A stretch of 43,541 nucleotides of DNA from Microcaldota archaeon (GTDB lineage: Archaea > Micrarchaeota > Micrarchaeia > Anstonellales > Bilamarchaeaceae): positions 1 through 43,541 of the forward strand of contig DAOVFD010000001.1 of assembly GCA_030668565.1 (NCBI GenBank). The letters run 5' to 3'. A program made the position numbers and the translations under genes. Below, piece by piece: positions 8,524 to 16,356 of the stretch. Numbering within the stretch: the first letter of the stretch is position 1; each line of letters opens with the position of its first letter. The notes beneath the pieces were generated by a model that did not search any database, had not been told where the DNA came from, and saw nothing but the letters and a program-made list of their open reading frames with translations.

Positions 8524-9116
8524 CTGGTCATCCTCTTTACCGTAAGAACCCCCTTTTCAGTCCTGAAGAATTCATAGTCTACAGATAAATATAGTTTCTC
8601 GAGCTGGTCGCCCGCTTCCTTGATATAATCAACAACGCTTCCCTTGGGGATATCTTCTGAGAGATATGCTATGGAATAATCATAATTCGCAGCCTGTCCT
8701 GCAACCTCCCTTTGCTCGAGGAGGATTCTTCTTATCCCTCTCCCTTCATACATCAGGAGAACAGCCGGGTCCTCCATGTAAATTGCATTGTGTTCGCCAC
8801 CAACAATTGCCCTTTTCTCAGGGTCGTAACTTGCCGGCCATCCCAGACCCACACCTATGAGCATTCTGTTTACATAGCACCCGAAACTGAGCCCGTATCC
8901 GATTATCTTCTTTACCTCCACTTCAGTTACATCGAAGGCACATTTTCTCATTATTTTCACTACATCTTCAATGTCTTCTTCATCAAGTTTTTTTACCTCC
9001 ACCTGGTCCTCATCGAGGAGGTTGATGAATTCTTTCTTCTTCTCCTCTTTCTCTTTGGGCTCGGCAAATTTTTTCTCTTCTTTCGTATCCACTTTCTTGG
9101 CAAATCCCTGCTCCAT
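8520..9116 (-). CDS. GNAT-like N-acetyltransferase-fold protein
   Basis: The 198 residues divide into a Lys/Glu-rich N-terminal tail (about residues 1-38) and a domain resembling GNAT acetyltransferases. EVKKLDEEDIEDVVKIMRK fits the first strand and helix of the fold, YEGRGIRRILLEQ fits the acetyl-CoA loop (R/Q-x-x-G-x-G/A pattern), and YLSVDYEFF fits the terminal strand. The acetyl-CoA signature is imperfect, so activity is uncertain. A strong binding site (GGGGGTGTTTGA) precedes the ATG at 9116. It is the ninth gene of the operon and is coupled to the protease gene by a 4-bp overlap. The target could be a protein of the membrane complex, but nothing in the sequence shows this. Confidence 0.6.
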   Translation of the reverse strand: MEQGFAKKVDTKEEKKFAEPKEKEEKKKEFINLLDEDQVEVKKLDEEDIEDVVKIMRKCAFDVTEVEVKKIIGYGLSFGCYVNRMLIGVGLGWPASYDPEKRAIVGGEHNAIYMEDPAVLLMYEGRGIRRILLEQREVAGQAANYDYSIAYLSEDIPKGSVVDYIKEAGDQLEKLYLSVDYEFFRTEKGVLTVKRMTR

Positions 9117-9127
9117 TCAAACACCCC

Positions 9128-9448
9128 CTAAACGAACCTTGTTCCGCAGACCGGGCATTTTGTAAGAAATGCCTCGTGCTTGTACCCGCATATAGGACAT
9201 ACATAATAAGTTTTTTTAGCTCTTTCTAATTCCGCCTCAAAGTCGTATCTGCACTTCACGCACTTTTTAATGTCAAGTTCATTGAGTGTTCCGCATCTCG
9301 GGCACTTTCTCCTGAACATCGATTTTATCCTTACGCCGCATTTCGGGCATCTTTCCATGTCAAGGGTTATCGGTTCACCGCAGTTCGGGCATTTCTGGGC
9401 CTCGCCCTTTCCTCTTTTTCCGCTTTTAAAAAGGTCAAGAATGCCCAT
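9128..9448 (-). CDS. Triple zinc-ribbon protein
   Basis: A 106-residue cytoplasmic protein made of three zinc ribbons. The Cys pairs are CPNC/CPKC, CPRC/CVKC and CPIC/CPVC, giving 12 metal-binding cysteines and so three Zn sites. A short basic N terminus (MGILDLFKSGKRGKG) and a helical linker (FEAELERAKKTYY) are the only other features. No catalytic domain is present, so it is more likely a binding or adaptor module than an enzyme. It lies between the giant exported protein and the GNAT-like gene with gaps of 4 and 11 bp, inside the 11-gene operon. Zinc-ribbon proteins of this type are common in archaea and their partners are rarely known. Confidence 0.85.
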   Translation of the reverse strand: MGILDLFKSGKRGKGEAQKCPNCGEPITLDMERCPKCGVRIKSMFRRKCPRCGTLNELDIKKCVKCRYDFEAELERAKKTYYVCPICGYKHEAFLTKCPVCGTRFV

Positions 9449-9452
9449 AACA

Positions 9453-12400
9453 TCAACTCGGAATGAATTCGCAGTTCACATCATAGTTTCTCATTGGAAC
9501 CACTTCAATACCGCAGAAACCCCCGCTTGTGATATCCGACATCCCCATGCCACAGCTTGCCCCCTCATCACCGTTCTTCGGAAAGACAACGGGAACCGTT
9601 CTCATACCAGCAAAAACACGTTTGGTATAGGAATAAAAACTTCCGTCCGCTCCCTGGAGGCAGCAGCGATTGGGTTTTTCCAAACCGCCAACAACATCCA
9701 TATATAGATTGCTGGAAATATCAGAGGAATCAAAACTAACCTCTTCAACCGTTCCATTATGATAATGATATTCACATTTGAATGTTCCAGGTGTTGCATT
9801 GCAAAGCTCACAGGGCTCAACAACCATTCCATCCAGGCATTTTGCATCTCCTTCAGCAAGACCTTCTGGAAGAGTGCACAATGCACCATTTTCACATATC
9901 ATATTACATTTTCCTGTTACTCTGTCATATGTCGAGCATCTTGTACAGTTTACTGATTCAACCGCATCCACTTTCGTGTATATCACTGTGGGGGCAGGAT
10001 TTGCAAATGCATCCATTCCCTTCTGAACACTGCAGAAATATTCACCTTTCTCTCCCACACCTACCCCATCAATAGATACTATACCCTCTCCTCCTACTGG
10101 CGTTTCCCCTCTCACCGGCATCCATATAATTCCCATTATTCCTGAATCACCAAGCTCGGCCTGATTGTCTGCAAGCTCCCTCAAAACCCCCTCAATCTTG
10201 TCGCCCGTCCAGTATGCGCTGTCCGCATTCGTGTAGAAATCAAGAACAAGAGATGGTTTTTGTGCAAGTTGAAGTGTGCTTCTACCCCTTCTTGAAAGAT
10301 GCCCCACTACATCCTCTTCAAGCGTTTCATCCGAGTAATAACCTTTATATTTGACAACCTGGGGGGAATAATCAAATGCAACTATGTCAACATCCTTTCG
10401 CAACCTTGGGTCAGAAAATAATGATATGATTGTTTCGTTGAACCTCTCATCTGTGAATGCTGCCACATCAGTCTTAAGCCGCACTGCAGTCATGCATCTC
10501 CAGCAATGGGTTCGTATTATTGCCGCCCTTTCTGATATTTCATCAAGTCTTTCCTGCGGCACTGGTACCCAGTGAGATGCATGGATAGTATCAACAATTA
10601 CGATAGTTGCTCCCATATCCCCGAATAATCTCTCGAAATCATATTCATTATAAAGCTCATCCGGGTCATCAGGCCTTGTCTTGTCCCAGTTGCTGTCATC
10701 AGTCATATCAATAACAGGGAGAACACCTGATTTCATATAATTGCCAAGTCTTTCCTTCATGAGTGACGCTTCCGGCTGTGTTCGTGCAGCTCCGGTTACT
10801 GAAACAATTGCACCATCGTAATCATCTATATCGGTTATATGCGGAGCTGTGCATTTAAAATCGTGCCAGACCACGAACCCAAGGCCCGACCGCTCCAATT
10901 CATATACGCAATCGCATATATCTTCCTCGCTCCCCTCAATAAATGGCCATTTTGCTTCTTCCATCGGTATATAAGCCCAGTCGCTGGCAGTTATATTTTG
11001 ATATGCAAGCGTTGATATCGTGCATGGCTCGCACCATCCATACTGCTTCAATGATGGGAGACCGGTTGCCCTGTCATACTCACAACTCACTAGAGTATCC
11101 CCCTCAGGTTCAAAGAAAAGAGTTATTGTTTTTGGGTACATAAGAAAATACGTCCTATAAGCATTGGTATCACTATTACCCGAAGGGGAATGAGTAACAA
11201 GTTCACTAGCGCTAGTTCCATCCGCATTTGCTTCTGGTAAATCAAGAAGATTTCTCTCTTTTAGCTTTTGTGCAGCCACAGAACTGATTGTGTACTTATC
11301 ATTGCTCCATCCCTCTCTTTTATAAGCAAGCACCCAGGGCATTGATGATATTATGAGCTCCCCATCATCGATTGTACCACCACCATCTCCCATCTCGGTT
11401 GCAATCTCATCCATCCTTTTTTCGAACATCGGGGCAAATGCGTCCATAAGCTTCTGCCAATTTTCGCCGCTTGGCTCACCAATTACAACAGTTTCCCCGG
11501 GACTTCCCCAACGTAAATTACATCCTTCGGAGAGTAACGTAAACCGGTAATCCCCAAAAGTATACCCAATTACTGTTTTTTCATTCCACTTTATCTCATC
11601 CTCCGGTCTCTTGCTTTTTCCAAAGAAAACAAAACCACCCACGGGAGGATACGCGCTCCCTTCAAGCACGGGACATGGTGCAGTATCAGTTTCGTCGTTT
11701 TCACCATAAAATTCTTTACATTCCTTTTTTGCTTTCTCCACTATATTTATGCTGGCTGGCATTCTTTCAATTTCAAAGCTAGGACCGACCACCTCCTCGG
11801 TTATAACATAATCCAGCACATTGGTGTTGTCCTTACAGCGGCAATATTTCTTTAACGTGGATGGAAGACCCCTTTCGAGTCTTCCGCTAAAATCACACCA
11901 TTCAGTTCTAAGCTCACATCTGTGGTCGCCGCCCATGTCACTGCAGTCGCCAACACAACCAAGCGCCCACTCATCGTGCACGCTGCAATCCGTCAGCTCC
12001 GGCTCGTCTTTCTCCATTATATCCTGCTGGTCATAAGGATCGACTTCTATTTTTATCTTTGCCATGTTCACTATAACAGAAGCGTAGCTAAAGGGGTCGC
12101 TAGCATCTGGATTGATATTTACGGTTGGTGCACATACCTCAATCGTTTTTCCGCCAGGTGTTCCATAGGCATTGCAATCCGCTGCAAGCTCCTCAGTTAC
12201 CTCACCAATTTTTCTTAGATTCGTTGCACGGGAATAAAAGTCAAATGAGCAGCTGCCTGAATAACATTCCAGAGGCCCTGCACATTCAAAGGGTGCCCTC
12301 TCCGCGGTGTCGTAAATCATTTCAAGATGGGACCAGTAAAGCCATTTCCTGTAATATTCTCTGTCAAGCTTTCTGTATGGTTCACTTTCAACGCGTTCTT

Positions 12401-13298
12401 CTGAACAAGTTCCGGAAAACATCGAACCCCGAGGAGTGTGAATAACATCTGCTTCGCCCGAGTAGAGGAGCTTGTAATACTGCGTAAACTTATATTCGTA
12501 CTTCTCTGTATGAACCGGCCCGGCGGGTGTTTCTAGTAATGCATCATGCCCGAACCGGAATGGTGGTTCAGGAGCGAGTGAATCAAGGTCCATGCATTCT
12601 CCGATATCTGATGGGTCATAAGGATGTTTATCGCTGATAAATCCGCCAAGATAGTTCATGTACCTGTCTACCTTATCACCGCCTAGACTGGGCCCCATGT
12701 TTACGTTGCAGTACTTATCGGAAATTGGAAAGTAATAACGATAGTTATCATACTCATCAAAAGAGCCGCCTACACCAATGCGGAAAACATTTATCGAAGA
12801 TTTTGTATTTTTCATTATGGATGCAAGCTTGAGGTCCATTGGAAAGAACCTGCACTGTGCCTTATAGAATCCAAGCGTCTCCTCTTCCTCTTCAGATTCT
12901 GGTGGAACCTCAACCTTGGCACTGACAGTATCACCACTGCTCGTATCAATAACACCAGGCGCAACCTTTGGCTTAAACATAAAGTCTCCACAGACCATTG
13001 CAGTGCAATCCGGATCAATACAATCATTCAATTCATTATCAGTGCATATCGGAACAAGATGGTATTTTCCGCCTATTGAAACATTGCAGTATCCCTTTGT
13101 TACATTGCACCACTCCGTATCCTTCTTGTACTCTTCCATAAGCCTGCTCGTAGTCATGTTGAGCAGAACACATTTTCCGTCTTCTAATGTCGCATTCGCC
13201 TTCTGACAGCAGCCGAGCTTTACTATCGGCTCTACGCAACCAAAGGCAAGGAGCAAAGCCATCGAAACAAACAATACAAGATATTTTTTCATTTTCAT
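9453..13298 (-). CDS. Giant Cys-rich exported protein, putative lipoprotein
   Basis: No full-length family recognised. The 1281-residue product starts with a signal peptide (LVLFVSMALLLAFGC) that ends in a possible lipobox with Cys21. The remainder has no membrane segment, is Cys-rich throughout (for example GCC, CTMIC-type and CxxC pairs near both ends) and carries many N-x-S/T sequons, as expected for a disulfide-bonded surface protein. Residues about 850-1080 look like an alpha/beta enzyme-like domain (VIDMTDDSNWD, TIVIVDTIHASHWVP, GIIWMPVRGE), possibly a degenerate TIM barrel; that is a weak inference. The C terminus has a second Cys-rich region (CTRCSTYDRVTGKCNMIC). It directly follows the six membrane paralogues with a 1-bp gap, so it is probably their extracellular partner. 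Confidence 0.85.
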   Translation of the reverse strand: MKMKKYLVLFVSMALLLAFGCVEPIVKLGCCQKANATLEDGKCVLLNMTTSRLMEEYKKDTEWCNVTKGYCNVSIGGKYHLVPICTDNELNDCIDPDCTAMVCGDFMFKPKVAPGVIDTSSGDTVSAKVEVPPESEEEEETLGFYKAQCRFFPMDLKLASIMKNTKSSINVFRIGVGGSFDEYDNYRYYFPISDKYCNVNMGPSLGGDKVDRYMNYLGGFISDKHPYDPSDIGECMDLDSLAPEPPFRFGHDALLETPAGPVHTEKYEYKFTQYYKLLYSGEADVIHTPRGSMFSGTCSEERVESEPYRKLDREYYRKWLYWSHLEMIYDTAERAPFECAGPLECYSGSCSFDFYSRATNLRKIGEVTEELAADCNAYGTPGGKTIEVCAPTVNINPDASDPFSYASVIVNMAKIKIEVDPYDQQDIMEKDEPELTDCSVHDEWALGCVGDCSDMGGDHRCELRTEWCDFSGRLERGLPSTLKKYCRCKDNTNVLDYVITEEVVGPSFEIERMPASINIVEKAKKECKEFYGENDETDTAPCPVLEGSAYPPVGGFVFFGKSKRPEDEIKWNEKTVIGYTFGDYRFTLLSEGCNLRWGSPGETVVIGEPSGENWQKLMDAFAPMFEKRMDEIATEMGDGGGTIDDGELIISSMPWVLAYKREGWSNDKYTISSVAAQKLKERNLLDLPEANADGTSASELVTHSPSGNSDTNAYRTYFLMYPKTITLFFEPEGDTLVSCEYDRATGLPSLKQYGWCEPCTISTLAYQNITASDWAYIPMEEAKWPFIEGSEEDICDCVYELERSGLGFVVWHDFKCTAPHITDIDDYDGAIVSVTGAARTQPEASLMKERLGNYMKSGVLPVIDMTDDSNWDKTRPDDPDELYNEYDFERLFGDMGATIVIVDTIHASHWVPVPQERLDEISERAAIIRTHCWRCMTAVRLKTDVAAFTDERFNETIISLFSDPRLRKDVDIVAFDYSPQVVKYKGYYSDETLEEDVVGHLSRRGRSTLQLAQKPSLVLDFYTNADSAYWTGDKIEGVLRELADNQAELGDSGIMGIIWMPVRGETPVGGEGIVSIDGVGVGEKGEYFCSVQKGMDAFANPAPTVIYTKVDAVESVNCTRCSTYDRVTGKCNMICENGALCTLPEGLAEGDAKCLDGMVVEPCELCNATPGTFKCEYHYHNGTVEEVSFDSSDISSNLYMDVVGGLEKPNRCCLQGADGSFYSYTKRVFAGMRTVPVVFPKNGDEGASCGMGMSDITSGGFCGIEVVPMRNYDVNCEFIPS

Positions 13299-13299
13299 A

Positions 13300-14310
13300 T
13301 CATATCACTTTTGTAACCATTTTCATAAGCGCAGCGGTGTCGCCTCCTAGAATAGCTACTATGTACCTAACAAATATCAGCGTGATGAATAGCGAAACGA
13401 GTGGGTGTATTATAAGGGAAACATACGTCCGGGAAAGCGCGTTGGCAAGATTGCTCATCGAAAGCGCTGACATGCCGGTTGCCGCACCCGATACCTCCAT
13501 GGTATTGAATATCGTTGTTGCAAAACCCATCGTTGGATAACAATATTGGTTTGGTGATGGTGGAGGGGAAGGTGGGAGAGTGGTTGGAACAAAACCCGGG
13601 TCCAAAAGAACGAAAATTACCGGAAAGATGAAATAAAGCCCTACTGCAAGTCCGATGAAAATCGCACCTGGTCCCCTTGTGAACTTGAAACTCCGTAAAA
13701 TTATCCCCAACGGAAGGAAGATATTGAGCATATTTGCCTTGATATAGAGCAGAAGATACGACTGCGCATTGAGTGAAACAAGAAGAGATGTTGCGAGATT
13801 ATTTACTATCCTTGTACTTTCAGCTTTCTCATAAAGGGATCCAATCCAGTTTCCTTTGAAGAATGTTATCCCAAAAGCGCCCAGGTCGAGATTAAGGCCG
13901 GTGAAAAGAGCCCAGGTTTTCGCTCCTGTGCAAATATTATCCTGAACAGCGGCTATCTGTTTTGCCTTTTCCTGTATACTGCATATTCTTATCGCGTCAA
14001 TCGCATCATCAACAGAATGTATAGGCATAGGGCTCTCTCCACATGCCAAGTCACCGGTAATAAGCCCACTGGAAAATGTCATTGCACCATTAATAATGCC
14101 TATCAGAAAAATTGCCATCAATGCGGTTGCTGCGGCCTGAAGAAGTTCTGACTTTGCCTCGCGTTCAAGGTCCCTGAGCCCGAACGCACGCGCAATCATC
14201 AGGAATGCATTGTAGAATATTACAACTGTAAGAACGGCAAGTAGGGTGATTGGTAGCCAATGGCTGGACCACGCATCGAGAAATGAAGATATCAATAGAG
14301 GAAAAATCAT
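13300..14310 (-). CDS. Polytopic membrane protein, paralogue 6 of the array
   Basis: The start is taken as the ATG at 14310, with GGTG five bases upstream; an in-frame GTG at 14316 would overlap the previous stop. Numbered from that GTG, it has an N-terminal hydrophobic segment (about 22-44), motif A REAKSELLQ (52-60) leading into a second segment, a Cys-containing outer loop (about 85-135), motif B LPLGIILRSFKFTRGPGAIF (201-220) and a run of C-terminal segments. It ends in ILGGDTAALMKMVTKVI. All three motifs recur in the five upstream genes. Six or so TM segments are likely. Function unknown; compared in layout with VirB6/TrbL/CedA-type channel subunits by inference only. Confidence 0.85.
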   Translation of the reverse strand: MIFPLLISSFLDAWSSHWLPITLLAVLTVVIFYNAFLMIARAFGLRDLEREAKSELLQAAATALMAIFLIGIINGAMTFSSGLITGDLACGESPMPIHSVDDAIDAIRICSIQEKAKQIAAVQDNICTGAKTWALFTGLNLDLGAFGITFFKGNWIGSLYEKAESTRIVNNLATSLLVSLNAQSYLLLYIKANMLNIFLPLGIILRSFKFTRGPGAIFIGLAVGLYFIFPVIFVLLDPGFVPTTLPPSPPPSPNQYCYPTMGFATTIFNTMEVSGAATGMSALSMSNLANALSRTYVSLIIHPLVSLFITLIFVRYIVAILGGDTAALMKMVTKVI

Positions 14311-14312
14311 AT

Positions 14313-15371
14313 TCACACCATTTGCATTATTCTACTTAAATCTACCTCCTCACCATAGAGTCTTGCAAGATACACTACTGATGCTACCGCAGCAAGCATT
14401 GCTAGTGAAGGCAGGAAAAACCCCACCACAAATGCCATTCCTCCGAAAGCTATTGCCTCCGCAGGTTTTTCGCCATTTGGGAAATAATAGACGTCTTTTA
14501 CAAAATCCGCACCATAGGTAGCTGAGCCAAGCGTTGCGCCCACACCCGCAACATGCTCCGGATAGGTATCCTCATCAAGGAAATTAGATAGCGAGGGGTC
14601 CGGAAGATAGTCAGGCTTGTTGAATATCGAATCCCCCATAAGGTTGAAGGTTGCAAGGAAGAGGGGATAGATAATCGAAAAGGAAATCGCTATTGATATA
14701 AGGACTGAACCAAATGAACGCATATACGGCATTGAACGCATAAAGATGCCTATCGGGAAAAGGAAAAACGCGAATCCTTTATAGATATAGAGCAGAATCA
14801 TAAGATAGTTCAGCGACATAAGATAGGACATGAGGGTTGAGTTAAATATCGTATTAAGGGCCGCATTCAGTGCAGCATATCCACCAAATGGCTGAGTCTG
14901 TGTTCCTGAAAAACCAAACCAGCATCCCCACCCTGTATGGTCCATACTATACGCACATTTAAATGCTCCCATACAACCCAGAACAGTATAACCCTCAAGG
15001 TGATAACGCACTACAGTAAGCGCATTATGACTATATCTCGCTGCACTGACAAGATAATCCTCTGCAGCATCAAACATTGAGGATGGACCGGAATAGGTTA
15101 TCTCAAAAATATCTGCGATATTATGCATATCAATCGAACAGAAAAAGCCAAATAAGGAGCTGAGCAGGAGCAATGAAACAAAGGAAATGAAAAGCTGAAC
15201 CACTTCTGTTTTTGCCCATACCGTTACCTTCGGATTTCTTATTGCCTGGCCTACCATAAATGAAACGGCAATTATAATTGCGGTAATTATACCGGCATAA
15301 GCTGCAAGTGGGAATATTGTGGATGTGAGGAAATCCATAAATTCCGGGGAGCATACTGTTGCCACTACCAT
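14313..15371 (-). CDS. Polytopic membrane protein, paralogue 5 of the array
   Basis: A 352-residue product with hydrophobic N terminus but no obvious cleavable signal. Motif A is VWAKTEVVQL (51-60) between the first two membrane segments. The outer loop contains Cys133, Cys139 and Cys150. Motif B is FPIGIFMRSMPYMRSFGSVL (205-224) and continues to IIYP at 233-236. It ends with YGEEVDLSRIMQMV, the variant of the shared C-terminal motif. The start overlaps the upstream stop by one base (TAATG), indicating translational coupling. Compared with its neighbours it replaces the usual T/S-R-x-x-G of motif B with M-R-S-F-G. Function unknown. Confidence 0.85.
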   Translation of the reverse strand: MVVATVCSPEFMDFLTSTIFPLAAYAGIITAIIIAVSFMVGQAIRNPKVTVWAKTEVVQLFISFVSLLLLSSLFGFFCSIDMHNIADIFEITYSGPSSMFDAAEDYLVSAARYSHNALTVVRYHLEGYTVLGCMGAFKCAYSMDHTGWGCWFGFSGTQTQPFGGYAALNAALNTIFNSTLMSYLMSLNYLMILLYIYKGFAFFLFPIGIFMRSMPYMRSFGSVLISIAISFSIIYPLFLATFNLMGDSIFNKPDYLPDPSLSNFLDEDTYPEHVAGVGATLGSATYGADFVKDVYYFPNGEKPAEAIAFGGMAFVVGFFLPSLAMLAAVASVVYLARLYGEEVDLSRIMQMV

Positions 15372-16348
15372 TATACAAACCTCGTAATTGCGCTCACATC
15401 AACCTCAGCACCAAAGAGGCCTGAGAGCGCTTTCAGTCCCCCTGCAAAGAGGAGAAGCGCAACCGCCGGGCCTAGAGTCGCCTTCAGCAGGATAATATAA
15501 AGGTATTTCTTAAGGTTCGCTCTTAAATTTCCATAGGCATCCACCGCCTTATCGCTATTGCTTCCAAAAGCTGTTTCACAAGGGTCGCACTTCTTAACAT
15601 CTATTCCTCCTGGATTAGAATACTCATCTCTATAACCAGCTCCTTCGTCTGACATAAATTGCTCATTTAGCATATCAACAAAAATAATTCCTGCAGGCAT
15701 GAGTATATAAGCGGAAATCCCGAATGCTATGAGAAAGCCGCCTGCTCCCCTGCTGAACCTGAATGTCCTTAAGATGATGCCAAGCGGGAGAAACAGCACA
15801 AGGGCAAAATCTTTTGTCAGTGTTATGATTTTCTTGGCTGACGCCACCTCGGCAATCGCATAACCTACTATGGAGCCTGACATTGAAAAGGGAGTACTAA
15901 GCATAGGGAATCCCCCACATGCGCTTACAGAATATCCCCCACCAGTAAGTTGGCAACTACACCCCTTCGACGCTTCTATAGCAATGCTGTTATCTGTACC
16001 GGATATTGTGTTAAGACACTTAGAAAGATTCTGATAGGTATCATCAAGACTTACTATTGCCGCATCCTGTATTGTTGGCTGACCCTGGGTAAGTGCACTG
16101 CTTTGGGAAATTGCATCTAGTATGCCATCTGTTCCAAGCAGTATAACCATAAGCAGTGCAAGAACTATAAGCTGGTAGAATTCATCCTTTGAAAGCGCCT
16201 TCAGTGTTTCGTTTTCAATTCCCATACCTACTGCGAAAACCGCTGCCAGCAGTGTCATAGATATTATTATTGCCATTGCTGCCACTGACTGCCATGATGC
16301 AAACGCAAGCGGAATCAACAACAGCAATACAAGCAATATCTTTTTCAT
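15371..16348 (-). CDS. Polytopic membrane protein, paralogue 4 of the array
   Basis: A 325-residue product with a clear signal peptide (LLVLLLLIPLAFAS). Motif A is LKALSKDEFYQL (49-60). The outer loop (about 75-165) contains four cysteines, including a CSC pair. Motif B is LPLGIILRTFRFSRGAGGFL (187-206), followed by a membrane helix ending in MP. The C-terminal motif is LSGLFGAEVDVSAITRFV. This is the shortest member with all three motifs and probably shows the minimal form of the family: cleaved signal, about six TM helices and one outer loop. It sits 8 bp after the Cys-rich paralogue gene. Confidence 0.85.
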   Translation of the reverse strand: MKKILLVLLLLIPLAFASWQSVAAMAIIISMTLLAAVFAVGMGIENETLKALSKDEFYQLIVLALLMVILLGTDGILDAISQSSALTQGQPTIQDAAIVSLDDTYQNLSKCLNTISGTDNSIAIEASKGCSCQLTGGGYSVSACGGFPMLSTPFSMSGSIVGYAIAEVASAKKIITLTKDFALVLFLPLGIILRTFRFSRGAGGFLIAFGISAYILMPAGIIFVDMLNEQFMSDEGAGYRDEYSNPGGIDVKKCDPCETAFGSNSDKAVDAYGNLRANLKKYLYIILLKATLGPAVALLLFAGGLKALSGLFGAEVDVSAITRFV

Positions 16349-16356
16349 TCCAACAC

